Below are positions 34,834 through 43,543 of a stretch of 64,000 nucleotides of DNA, one piece after another. Every line of letters begins with the position of its first letter. Positions within the stretch are counted from its first letter, which is position 1. A model generated the notes under the pieces. The model saw only the letters and a list, made by a program, of their open reading frames with translations, made no database searches and was not told the origin of the DNA. Both the position numbers and the translations under genes were made by a program. The stretch is from NCBI GenBank assembly GCA_902631395.1, contig CACOYM010000008.1:43899-107898 (forward strand). Direction: 5' to 3'. Source of the DNA: Halieaceae bacterium. GTDB lineage: Bacteria; Pseudomonadota; Gammaproteobacteria; Pseudomonadales; Halieaceae.

Positions 34834-35838
34834 ATGAATAGAGCAATAGTATTGAGTAGACATCCAAAAGGAAAAGTTCTGGAATCCGATTTTAAACTGG
34901 ACGAGCGCCCTATCGATTCTTGTGATCAGGGCTATTTTAGAACAAAGAATCTTTGGATATCTCTAGATGCTGGATTTCGCCATTGGATGGCCGAGGGAGC
35001 CGGCGACAACTATCTGCCCGGAATGCAAATCGGCGACCCTGTGCAGGGTGTAGTTATTGGAGAAGTCGTCGAATCAAATAATATCGAGTATCCCGTGGGA
35101 TCTATAGTTAATGCTAGAACCGCTTGGGAGGAGATCAGCGTGCTAAATGGAACAGATCTCTGCACCAAGTTGTCGCCATCAGAGGGCGTCCCGTTGCATC
35201 TGTATCTGTCGACGCTAGGGCTGACTGGGATGACAGCCTGGGTTGGTATGCATAGAGTAGGCCATCCAAAATCTGGTGAGACAGTGGTCGTCAGTGCAGC
35301 CGGGGGCGCAGTGGGGACGGTGGCAGGTCAGTTGGCAAAAGCAGCCGGCTGCAAGGTTATCGGTCTCACCAGCACTCGCGATAAAGCGGATTGGTTAGAG
35401 ACGGAAGTAGGCTACGACATCGTTATTGATCGAGAAACGCGACCTAACTTGGATATGACCCTTCGCGAAGTTGCTCCGGAGGGTATAGACCTTTTCTTCG
35501 ACAACGTAGGGGGCAATGTTTTGGATACCGCAATGGGCCAACTTAGAGAAGGTGCTCGTCTGGTTCTCTCCGGAGCTATTTCCGAGTACGAGGGTCCAGT
35601 GGAAGCTATCTCGAACAGCTATGAGTTGGTTACCAAGAGAGCTCGCATGGAAGGCTTTATGGTGACCGACTACGTGCAAGACTTTCCTATGATTTTAGAT
35701 GACTTAGGAAATCGCTTGGCTGAGGGCACCCTCAGAAGCTTTGAGCAGACTTATGAGGGGTTGTCTGAGACTCCGCGTGCTTTCTGCGACATGATGCATG
35801 GCGCATCTAGGGGAAAGTGCCTCGTTAAACTGGACTGA
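34834..35838 (+). CDS. Zinc-free MDR oxidoreductase, CurA/PTGR-type (paralogue 2)
   Basis: This 334-residue protein is built like the ones at 33277 and 37133: SLDAGFRHWM near residue 45, VSAAGGAVGTVAGQLAK as the nucleotide loop, and FFDNVGGNVLDTAM. The family reduces alpha,beta-unsaturated carbonyls with NADPH. It precedes the P450 gene by 3 bases, so the two are almost certainly cotranscribed. It looks closer to paralogue 3 (shared SLDAGFR) than to paralogue 1 (SLDPAIR). Confidence 0.88.
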   Translation: MNRAIVLSRHPKGKVLESDFKLDERPIDSCDQGYFRTKNLWISLDAGFRHWMAEGAGDNYLPGMQIGDPVQGVVIGEVVESNNIEYPVGSIVNARTAWEEISVLNGTDLCTKLSPSEGVPLHLYLSTLGLTGMTAWVGMHRVGHPKSGETVVVSAAGGAVGTVAGQLAKAAGCKVIGLTSTRDKADWLETEVGYDIVIDRETRPNLDMTLREVAPEGIDLFFDNVGGNVLDTAMGQLREGARLVLSGAISEYEGPVEAISNSYELVTKRARMEGFMVTDYVQDFPMILDDLGNRLAEGTLRSFEQTYEGLSETPRAFCDMMHGASRGKCLVKLD

Positions 35839-35841
35839 CCT

Positions 35842-37065
35842 ATGCCAACAAAAGTGGATCAGGTCCCTGAACAGCTTCTAAGCGATTTCGATATTGTTGG
35901 AGACAGTGGGTTTTTTGCTGATCCGCAGCAGTTGTTATTAGATTCACTAGTTAAAGACCCAAGGGACATCGTTTATACGCCCCATAATGGTGGTCATTGG
36001 CTGGTAACTTCGCATGAATTGGCAAGGGAAATACTCAGCAATGCCGAATTGTTTGGCTCTTTCCCGATCGGAATACCCGCTAACATGGAACAGCGCCCCA
36101 GGCTAATCCCATTGGAGAGCGATGCGAGCGAACATCGTCGTTATCGACGCCTACTACTTCCTATTTTTGAACCATCGGCCGTGGCACGTCTGCAGACAGG
36201 AGCGGAAGCTCTAACCGCTGAGGTGCTCGACGAAGTGTTGCCTGCTGGGGAGTTTGACTTTTTGTGGAGGGCAGCAAAACCAATCTCGATGGGGCTGTTC
36301 GTTCGCCAGTTGGGGTTGGAGCCTGAGCGTCTTCATGAATTCTACAAATGGGAAACGGGCTTTTATCGTGCGCCCACCATGGAAGAGCGTGTTGCCTGCG
36401 GGGAAAAAATTGGCGGATATCTTTTTGAGGTGGTCACACAGCATGCTGATCATCCAAAGGACGATATTGTGGATATGTTGCTGAATGTTGATGTGGAGGG
36501 CGAGAAGCTCTCCATAGAAGAGGTGCACGCGATTTGCTATCTGCTGTTCCTCGCTAGCATCGATACGGTGGCCACCATGCTTAGTTTCATTATTCGTCAT
36601 CTGGCGAGAGATCCGGCGCTATTTAACAACCTCAAATTGGATCGCAGTAAACTCGGCGACTCGGTTGACGAGTTTTTGCGTATGCATGCTTTTATCAATC
36701 TAAATCGGATTTGTGAGCAAGACACAGAGTTTCATGGTGTTCAGTTTCTTGCTGGTGACAATATCGTTATCCCAAGCTTTGTTACTGATCGCGACAGGCG
36801 GATGTTTGCTGACCCCGACATCTTTAAACCGGATCGCACCAAGAAAGAGCGTAATCAACATCATGCGTTTGGCGCCGGCGCGCACAAGTGCATTGGTTTG
36901 CACGTCGCGAAAATGGAGGTTCGGGTCGTGATGGAGGCCTTTTTCGAGCGCGTCGCATCGCTTGAGTTGGTGTCTGAAGAGGCAGTTACCGGACATGGTG
37001 GGACGACCATGGGGTTGGATACGCTGCCTATCAAGGTAACCTTAGATAGCGAAACTTATCTTTAA
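35842..37065 (+). CDS. Cytochrome P450, P450cam (CYP101)-like
   Basis: This 407-residue soluble bacterial P450 has the haem loop FGAGAHKCIG with Cys350 as thiolate ligand, the K-helix ExxR as EFLR, and the I-helix LFLASIDTVATML. The acid-alcohol pair Asp-Thr is kept, but the Gly usual just before (GGxDT in P450cam) is replaced by Ser. The overall layout, including PFDSDG-like LIPLESDASEHRRYRRLL, fits class I camphor-type enzymes hydroxylating terpenoid-like rings. It needs a ferredoxin; the Rieske-type one two genes upstream is not the usual partner. Confidence 0.9.
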   Translation: MPTKVDQVPEQLLSDFDIVGDSGFFADPQQLLLDSLVKDPRDIVYTPHNGGHWLVTSHELAREILSNAELFGSFPIGIPANMEQRPRLIPLESDASEHRRYRRLLLPIFEPSAVARLQTGAEALTAEVLDEVLPAGEFDFLWRAAKPISMGLFVRQLGLEPERLHEFYKWETGFYRAPTMEERVACGEKIGGYLFEVVTQHADHPKDDIVDMLLNVDVEGEKLSIEEVHAICYLLFLASIDTVATMLSFIIRHLARDPALFNNLKLDRSKLGDSVDEFLRMHAFINLNRICEQDTEFHGVQFLAGDNIVIPSFVTDRDRRMFADPDIFKPDRTKKERNQHHAFGAGAHKCIGLHVAKMEVRVVMEAFFERVASLELVSEEAVTGHGGTTMGLDTLPIKVTLDSETYL

Positions 37066-37132
37066 TACTGCTTATGTAATCGTCCAGCGGCAGGCGGCAG
37101 TGCATAGTAATTAACCATTGATAATGATCGCA

Positions 37133-38134
37133 TCAAAGTTCGACGATTGTTTTGCCAAAATTTTCCCCAGCAAATAGATCGGCGAACGCTTTGCCGACGT
37201 TTTCGATGCCCACCATGCGATGCTCAGGGGATTGGATAATGCCTTCTCGCAACCAATTCGATAACTGATCCCGCGCCTCATCGTAGCGCTCGTGCCGGAA
37301 GTGCGTCATGAAGCCTTCGATCGATAGTTCTTTAGTGACTACTTCAAATAAATTCCCCGGACCATGAGGAGTTACCCCATATCCAGAGATCGCGCCGCAC
37401 AGCACCAGACGGCCACGGTGATTCATATTAGTAATAGCCGCCTCGAGCGATTGGCCGCCTACGTTGTCAAAAAAAACATCGATCCCATCTGGGCAAGCGG
37501 CTTGAATGGCGTCTGGTAACGGTGTGTCGCCCCTTCGTAACACCGCTGCGTCATAACCAAGCGAGTGGCAAAGCCAGTCAGCCTTTGCTTGAGAGCCCAC
37601 AATGCCGACTACGCGTGCGCCCTCTAACTTTGCTATCTGGCCGGCGATTGTGCCTACTGCTCCACCTGCGCCACTTATGAGCACGCAGTCCTGGGCAGTC
37701 GGTTTGGCGATGTCTCTCATGCCAAAGTAGGCCGACATACCGGTGTCGCCGAGCACGCCCATATAGGCGCTGGGATCGAACTCCAGGGCATCGGGTAGTC
37801 GGGCTATAAACTCGCTGCCATCGCTAAGGGTATGCGTTTGCCAAGCAAAGCGTGCCATAAGTTTTTCGCCCACAGCATAGTCTGGGTGTTTTGATTGAAT
37901 CACTTCAGCGAGCACTAAACCCATCACTGGTTCATGCAGTGACATAGCGGGCAAAATCTCATCGCCTGAGTCCTCGTTCATCCAATTCCGAAATCCCGCG
38001 TCTAACGAAATAAAGTCGTTTCGGGTAAGAAAAGCACCGTCGACAACTTTTGGTATGGGGTGCTCCCGAATGGCGAAGTCAGCCTCGACCGGATTGCCCT
38101 CGGGACGTCGTGCAAGAACCACAGATTGCATCAT
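37133..38134 (-). CDS. Zinc-free MDR oxidoreductase, CurA/PTGR-type (paralogue 3)
   Basis: This 333-residue third copy has SLDAGFRNWM near residue 45, ISGAGGAVGTIAGQIAK as nucleotide loop and FFDNVGGQSLEAAI. It is a leftward single gene between the P450 (convergent) and the TonB receptor, from which it is insulated by a strong terminator. Its upstream region is about 50 bases with no visible operator copy, so its control may differ from the rest. Confidence 0.88.
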   Translation of the reverse strand: MMQSVVLARRPEGNPVEADFAIREHPIPKVVDGAFLTRNDFISLDAGFRNWMNEDSGDEILPAMSLHEPVMGLVLAEVIQSKHPDYAVGEKLMARFAWQTHTLSDGSEFIARLPDALEFDPSAYMGVLGDTGMSAYFGMRDIAKPTAQDCVLISGAGGAVGTIAGQIAKLEGARVVGIVGSQAKADWLCHSLGYDAAVLRRGDTPLPDAIQAACPDGIDVFFDNVGGQSLEAAITNMNHRGRLVLCGAISGYGVTPHGPGNLFEVVTKELSIEGFMTHFRHERYDEARDQLSNWLREGIIQSPEHRMVGIENVGKAFADLFAGENFGKTIVEL

Positions 38135-38187
38135 GGTGACGTACCTTTTACTTTATTGAAGGGTATCGCTAAGAGTGTCGTATGACT

Positions 38188-38213
38188 TATAAAAAAGCCA
38201 CCCGAAGGTGGCT
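38188..38213 (-). terminator. Rho-independent terminator of the TonB receptor gene
   Basis: On the minus strand AGCCACC and GGTGGCT pair around a TTCG tetraloop and are followed by a run of six T. It lies 23 bases after the receptor stop codon. Confidence 0.92.
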
Positions 38214-38235
38214 CATTAGCAAACCAGTTATTAAT

Positions 38236-40491
38236 TCAGAACTCATACCCTACGGTTAAGCCTAGCTGCCGACCCGGAACAAGCTCGTGCCACGCAAAAG
38301 CGCCGGCATCAAAAGTCCGCGATACCCGACCGTCTGCTTCCAGAACGTCTGTGCCATAAATTACGAGCTTCAACTGCCCATTGCCGAGGTCTCTCAAGAA
38401 AGTTGCACTGAGATCGAGTTGATCGTGGGACTCAATATTCATTTTTGGCCCAGTGTCGAAATTGTAAAAGCCGTATTCAGCAGCTCCCCAAACCTCGTCT
38501 CGATAGCTCCAGGTAGCAGACAACGCAAGATTGCCGCCCATTACCGATGAAATGTGAAGAGCGTTAAGACTCCATGTGTTCTCTGGCGCGTAAATCAGAG
38601 GTGCTGTGCTAGATATATCTCGCCCGTTGAAATTGTAAGACTCAAATTCAGCATCGAGGTACCCATAAGATGCCCGGAAAGTAAGGTTGTCGGAAGCGAC
38701 GAGAATGGCCTCAACTTCAAGACCTTGGTTCTTGGTTTCTGCAATGTTCCTCACGAAAGTGCAGGTAGCGGTTGCGGCTAGACCACACTGCGTGCCGTCG
38801 GTAACTACGAACTGCTGTTTGTCACTGTAATCTGCACTGAAGCCTGTCACATTAAGTTGTAGATTATCAGTAGGCTGTGACCTAATGCCTAACTCAATAC
38901 TTGTAACTTCCTCGGATTCGAAGGGACCCACGGTTTGCACGTTGTTGCCTCGTGAATTGAATCCCCCGGCTCTGTAGCCTGTCGAGTAAGATCCGTAGGC
39001 CATGCCGAAACTCATTTCTCGTTGCAACACAAACCTGTAGGTTACATTATCGTCGTCATAGTTCGGTGTTAGCAGGCCGAATGATGGCCCACCAGCAAGC
39101 CTATCGCTCAAAGATCCAAAGCTCCTAGTAAAGAGATCTTTTTTCTCATTTGTCCATCTTGCGCCAGCGGTGGCTGTCCATTTGTCATCAATTTCCCAAA
39201 TTATTTCTCCGAACACCGCTCTCGCTTCTGCATCCTGAGCGGATTCAAAATTCCTCGCTAGCACGCCTACCGGCCGGCTTGACAGGTCCGGGCCGGAAGT
39301 CATGTAAGACTCGGTTTCAAGGTAATAAAGACCTGCAACAACGTTTATTGGGCCGTCCCAATCCGATAAGTATTGTATTTCATGCGAAGTTTGCTCGTAG
39401 TTTTGTTGGCGTCGGACCTGATAAAGAGGCTGTGGCGCTCCCCATGAGTCGAATTTCGCATCTTCATCAAAGTCCATCACGCCAAAAATATATTTAAGTG
39501 TGAAATTATCTCCCGTGTATTGAGCATTCAGAGTTATATTTTCTCCCCACATATAACTATAGATTTGCTCCGAGGCATTAGAAGTTTCATACCCATTAGC
39601 CTGAGAAAGCGCGGCTGAGTTTTCGTTGCAGGATCCCGCGGTGTTTATAATTGCACCTAAAAGGCAGAAGGTGGTGTCTGGAGAGACGCCTGTCGCAACC
39701 GGGTCAGGTGGTTGTGTCCAATGTTCATAGTCGTCATATGACAGGGTCGCAGTGAAATTGTCGCTGAAATCGTATCGAAAAGATGCGCCCCAAGTGTTGG
39801 AATCACGATTTTCAGGGCGTTCATTCCTGAAGGTATTGAAAAGATGGGAATCCTGTTGCAGGTCACGGTAGTGGAGTTTTAATCCGCCATTCTCTCCGAT
39901 GGGAAGATTCAAGATGCCTTTAAGATCCTGTCGATCATGTGTTGCAAAAGTTCCCTCAAGCTTAAGACCCAGCTCTCCCGTTGGCTGAGTCCGCTTGATA
40001 TTGATGACGCCTGCGATGGTGTTCCTTCCATATAGCGTTCCTTGAGGGCCTCTGAGCACCTCGACAGCTTCTAGATCGAAGAGGTCTACTACAGCGCCAG
40101 AGTTTGAGGCCATGAAAACACCATCAACTGAAACGCCAACGGTCGGTTCATAGCTTTTCTCAAGGTCGTCAAAGGCCATTCCCCGGATAGAGGCGCTGAG
40201 CGCCTGGCCAGAGAACGTATTCTGGTGCAATTCAACATTTGGAACGAGTCGAGAGATGTCCATTACTGTCAATGAACCAATTTGTTCTATCTGTGATGGT
40301 GACAAGGCACTGACCGCTACCGGAACATTTTGCAAGGACTCTTCTCGTTTGCGGGCTGTGACAACAACCTCCTCAATCAAACTGTCTTGCGCGAAAGTAA
40401 TTGGTGATACCTGGATAGCGCTAGCAAACGTAATTGCGCAGATGGTTAATGGGATGCTTCTGGGACATTTTTCGAAAGGCATGGATTTCAT
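38236..40491 (-). CDS. TonB-dependent outer-membrane receptor
   Basis: This 751-residue protein has a signal peptide (about 1-34, cut near TFA/QDS), a TonB box EEVVVTA at about 40-46, and a plug domain (IRGMAF, VEVLRGPQGTLYGRNTIAGVINI). A long series of amphipathic strands ends in an aromatic Phe (LTVGYEF). The plug sequence is of the kind common in marine and sphingomonad receptors for bulky organic substrates rather than siderophores. It is probably the uptake route for the compound handled by this block. GGAG precedes the ATG, and operator site 5 lies 106 bases upstream. Confidence 0.93.
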   Translation of the reverse strand: MKSMPFEKCPRSIPLTICAITFASAIQVSPITFAQDSLIEEVVVTARKREESLQNVPVAVSALSPSQIEQIGSLTVMDISRLVPNVELHQNTFSGQALSASIRGMAFDDLEKSYEPTVGVSVDGVFMASNSGAVVDLFDLEAVEVLRGPQGTLYGRNTIAGVINIKRTQPTGELGLKLEGTFATHDRQDLKGILNLPIGENGGLKLHYRDLQQDSHLFNTFRNERPENRDSNTWGASFRYDFSDNFTATLSYDDYEHWTQPPDPVATGVSPDTTFCLLGAIINTAGSCNENSAALSQANGYETSNASEQIYSYMWGENITLNAQYTGDNFTLKYIFGVMDFDEDAKFDSWGAPQPLYQVRRQQNYEQTSHEIQYLSDWDGPINVVAGLYYLETESYMTSGPDLSSRPVGVLARNFESAQDAEARAVFGEIIWEIDDKWTATAGARWTNEKKDLFTRSFGSLSDRLAGGPSFGLLTPNYDDDNVTYRFVLQREMSFGMAYGSYSTGYRAGGFNSRGNNVQTVGPFESEEVTSIELGIRSQPTDNLQLNVTGFSADYSDKQQFVVTDGTQCGLAATATCTFVRNIAETKNQGLEVEAILVASDNLTFRASYGYLDAEFESYNFNGRDISSTAPLIYAPENTWSLNALHISSVMGGNLALSATWSYRDEVWGAAEYGFYNFDTGPKMNIESHDQLDLSATFLRDLGNGQLKLVIYGTDVLEADGRVSRTFDAGAFAWHELVPGRQLGLTVGYEF

Positions 40492-40596
40492 GAGAAAGCT
40501 CCGAACATTATTATGATTTTACCAAGTGCTACTTTGGGGATGCACCACAAAGGTGCAAACTCTGACGTCGGGAGGCTGTCACACATTCGTTGAAAG

Positions 40597-40616
40597 TGCA
40601 AACAGGGATGTTTGTT
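40597..40616. promoter_or_regulatory. Operator site 5 upstream of the TonB receptor
   Basis: TGCAAAC-N6-GTTTGTT with spacer AGGGAT; CAAAC and GTTTG pair perfectly. It is 106 bases before the receptor start. The spacing and both half-sites match sites 1-4, extending the suspected regulon to the transport gene. Confidence 0.6.
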
Positions 40617-40665
40617 TTTTTATTTCACCCCGCAGAGGACTAATCTTTTTGGCGGGTCCGAGAGA

Positions 40666-41073
40666 CTACAGCCCGGGGTTCATTTCAAAACATTTGGTAT
40701 CTTTGTCGGCTGGTGACCAATCGCGCGCCGTGCTACTCCAGCAGGTTGTCTCCACCGATAGCCAACTTGTGTCTTCCATGCCGCCCGCTTTGATAAACAT
40801 CTGCCCCGGAAGTTCATTTACAAAGGTGAACATCTGGCTACCGCAGTTGGGGCAGAATCCTCGGTTCACATGAGAGCCCTCGAAACCTAGCGAAGCGTAA
40901 GTTTTGTAATCGCCTTCGATCTTCACGGCGTCGAGGGGAAACAGGATGACCGTCGCTTTTCCGGAGCCGGTAACCCGCTGGCAATCCTTGCAGTGGCAAT
41001 GCAAGCCAAAGCCAACTCGGGATTCGTCGAATTCATACTGTACATCTCCACACAAACACCGACCTTTCTGCAT
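40666..41073 (-). CDS. GFA-family (CENP-V/GFA domain) zinc protein
   Basis: This 135-residue protein has the full set of GFA-domain cysteines: CLCG near the start, CHCKDCQ at about 26-32 and CPNCGS at about 74-79. The founding member binds glutathione and formaldehyde, but most family members have no assigned reaction. Formaldehyde released by oxidative demethylation is one possible link to the neighbouring oxygenases, but this is speculation. AGGAA precedes the ATG. Confidence 0.88.
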   Translation of the reverse strand: MQKGRCLCGDVQYEFDESRVGFGLHCHCKDCQRVTGSGKATVILFPLDAVKIEGDYKTYASLGFEGSHVNRGFCPNCGSQMFTFVNELPGQMFIKAGGMEDTSWLSVETTCWSSTARDWSPADKDTKCFEMNPGL

Positions 41074-41182
41074 TGCTTTATTCCTATAGCAGCATTCTCC
41101 TTAACGACTTTAACAGTCCGCCGTGGGCTGGGGAATTGCCGAGACGGCGTCGCTCGTTGCGTATTATTAGTTTTAATCGCGA

Positions 41183-42139
41183 TCATTGATCGGGTAACCT
41201 GGCCAGACGGCGGATCGCGGCATAGCGTGTTTGCCAGATTCGCTGACTTAGCTGGGCATTGGGTGCGAAGAGCTCAGAGGCATGGTAAGCGCCTGGCCAT
41301 AGGTGAAATTCTACGGGCACCCCGGCTGCTGCGAGACGTTGTGTGATTGCGATATCCTCGTCGCGAAACAGGTCCAAATCACCGACATCTATATAGGTGG
41401 GTGGCAGCCCCGATAGATCTTGAGCGCGAGCAGGTGCAGCGTAAACATCGGCCTCCGCGCCTCCCAGATACCAGTTCCAGGCCTCGATTGAGCCTGCACG
41501 GTCCCAAATGCCGATATCAACGACTTCATGGGAAGACGCTGTTTCATGGCGGTCGTCAATCATAGGGTAAATGGGTAGCAGATACTTCAGGGCTGGGCCT
41601 TTTCGATCGCGGAGCATCAGTGCGACGGCCAGTGCCAAGCCGCCGCCTGCAGAGGCGCCCATTAGTCCGATGTTGTTTGTATCCATATTGAGGGCGGCGA
41701 CATGTTCGAATACCCAGCAAACACCTGCGTAGCAGTCCTCGGGTGCGGCGGGGTAGGGATGCTCGGGTGCTTTGCGGTAGTCGATAGATGCGATTGGGAT
41801 GCTTAGCACCGTAGCCGCCTCCCGTATGTTTTCGTCCTGACTGTCAAGATCACCCATGATCATGCCGCCACCGTGTATATAAATCAGGCCTGGCCCCGCT
41901 GATGGTGCGTTGTTTGGGCGGTAAAGTCGCAGTGATAACTCGCCGGCTGGGCCGGGGTAAGTATGCGTGGTCACAGTGAGATGGGGATAATTGCCTTTTT
42001 CTAGAGCTGCTCGAGATGCCGACAGTGCAGTGCGGCGAGCGACGATATCCGGTATGCCGTTGAATCCCCCGGGGAGCTCGTCCCACAGGGCTTCCAGTGG
42101 ACCTTTGCTCTCTATGTCGATCCGATCCCAAAGTGACAT
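41183..42139 (-). CDS. Alpha/beta hydrolase, hormone-sensitive-lipase-like esterase
   Basis: This 318-residue esterase of the HSL family (family IV) has the oxyanion motif YIHGGGMI at about residues 86-93 and the nucleophile elbow GASAGGG with catalytic Ser. DLFRDEDIA and YHASELF supply the likely Asp and His. Such enzymes cleave short acyl esters or lactones. AGGAG stands 9 bases before the ATG. It lies between the GFA gene and nrdB and could belong to the catabolic block, although no operator copy precedes it. Confidence 0.9.
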   Translation of the reverse strand: MSLWDRIDIESKGPLEALWDELPGGFNGIPDIVARRTALSASRAALEKGNYPHLTVTTHTYPGPAGELSLRLYRPNNAPSAGPGLIYIHGGGMIMGDLDSQDENIREAATVLSIPIASIDYRKAPEHPYPAAPEDCYAGVCWVFEHVAALNMDTNNIGLMGASAGGGLALAVALMLRDRKGPALKYLLPIYPMIDDRHETASSHEVVDIGIWDRAGSIEAWNWYLGGAEADVYAAPARAQDLSGLPPTYIDVGDLDLFRDEDIAITQRLAAAGVPVEFHLWPGAYHASELFAPNAQLSQRIWQTRYAAIRRLARLPDQ

Positions 42140-42214
42140 AGCTAATTGCTCCTTTTAGATGGGAAGAGAAGTTTAAACGGAGAGGGGGGCTTCATGTGTA
42201 GCGCTAAACGTGAT

Positions 42215-42243
42215 TAAAAAAAAAGGGCGCACTGTGTGCGCCC
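42215..42243 (-). terminator. Rho-independent terminator of nrdB
   Basis: On the minus strand GGGCGCA and TGCGCCC pair perfectly around a 5-base loop, followed by nine T. It lies about 20 bases past the nrdB stop. Confidence 0.92.
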
Positions 42244-42262
42244 TCTCTTCAATTGACTTTTT

Positions 42263-43510
42263 TCAATCCCAGCTCAAGGCGCCACCAGTTTGATATTCAA
42301 TAACGCGAGTTTCAAAGAAGTTCTTTTCCTTGCGCAGATCCATGATTTCAGACATCCATGGGAAGGGGTTTGTTGCCCCCGGGAATTGCTCACTCAGACC
42401 CAGCTGAGTCAGGCGCCGGTTGGCAATAAAGTGCAGGTAATCTTCCATCATCGCTGCATTCATACCTAAGACGCCACGGGGCATCGTGTCGCGCGCGTAT
42501 GCTATTTCGAGTGCAGTACCCTCAAGGATCATTTGCGTGACTTCTTCCTTGAATTCCTCGGTCCAAAGATGCGGGTTTTCCAACTTGATCTGATTGATAA
42601 CATCGATGCCGAAGTTCAGGTGCATCGACTCATCGCGCAGGATGTATTGGAACTGCTCTGCCACACCGGTCATCTTATTGCGGCGACCCATTGACAGAAT
42701 CTGGGTAAAGCCACAGTAAAAAAAGATACCTTCTGTCACGCCGTAGAAGCCGATTAGATTCCGCAGCAACTGCTGATCGGTTTCTGTCGTACCTGTAGAG
42801 AAGTTGGGATCTGATAGCTCATGCGTATGGCTGAGTGACCAAGCAGCTTTCTTGGCCACCGAGGGCACTTCCCGATACATGTTGAACACTTCGCCCTCAT
42901 CCATACCCAGTGATTCGATGCAGTACTGATAGGCATGAGTGTGGATTGCTTCCTCAAAGGCCTGGCGAAGCAGGTACTGACGGCACTCGGGATTCGTAAC
43001 CAAGCGATAGATACCCAGCACCAAGTTATTGGCCACCAGTGAGTCGGCTGTTGAGAAATATCCAAGTGAGCGCATTACTATTCGACGCTCGTCATCGGTC
43101 AGGCCATCGCTACTTTTCCAAGTCGCGACGTCAGCGGTCATGTTAATTTCCTGTGGCATCCAGTGATTAGCACAGCCATCAAGATATTTTTGCCAGGCCC
43201 AGTCATACTTGAATGGCACGAGCTGATTGAGGTCAGCACGGCAATTGATCATTGCTTTTTCGTCAACAGATATGCGCGCTGCACCCATCTCGAGTTCTTC
43301 TTCGCCCGCTGACGTATCCATACCGGCAATAGCTGCTTCTGCTGCTTGCATAGCAACAGCTGCGCCTTTCGGCTCCAAAGTATCGGTTGGGGCCGCTGGC
43401 GCCTCAGCAACCTGTTGCGCGGCAGCGGCAGCTGCTACGACTGCTGGTTCCGGGGTAGCTGCTGCCGGTGTAACACCTTCTTCCTGATTGTAGTCGTCCC
43501 AAGTCAACAT
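42263..43510 (-). CDS. nrdB: Class Ia ribonucleotide reductase, beta subunit
   Basis: This 415-residue radical-generating subunit has the iron ligands and radical Tyr in the familiar spacing EEAIHTHAY, where Glu, His and Tyr correspond to E. coli Glu115, His118 and Tyr122. [10 protein letters not shown] carries the first Asp ligand. The N-terminal 60 or so residues are an Ala/Pro/Thr-rich low-complexity extension absent from E. coli NrdB. GGAGA precedes the ATG. It follows nrdA by 33 bases in one operon. Confidence 0.95.
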   Translation of the reverse strand: MLTWDDYNQEEGVTPAAATPEPAVVAAAAAAQQVAEAPAAPTDTLEPKGAAVAMQAAEAAIAGMDTSAGEEELEMGAARISVDEKAMINCRADLNQLVPFKYDWAWQKYLDGCANHWMPQEINMTADVATWKSSDGLTDDERRIVMRSLGYFSTADSLVANNLVLGIYRLVTNPECRQYLLRQAFEEAIHTHAYQYCIESLGMDEGEVFNMYREVPSVAKKAAWSLSHTHELSDPNFSTGTTETDQQLLRNLIGFYGVTEGIFFYCGFTQILSMGRRNKMTGVAEQFQYILRDESMHLNFGIDVINQIKLENPHLWTEEFKEEVTQMILEGTALEIAYARDTMPRGVLGMNAAMMEDYLHFIANRRLTQLGLSEQFPGATNPFPWMSEIMDLRKEKNFFETRVIEYQTGGALSWD

Positions 43511-43543
43511 AATGTGTTCTCCTTTACAACTGACCGCTTGCCC

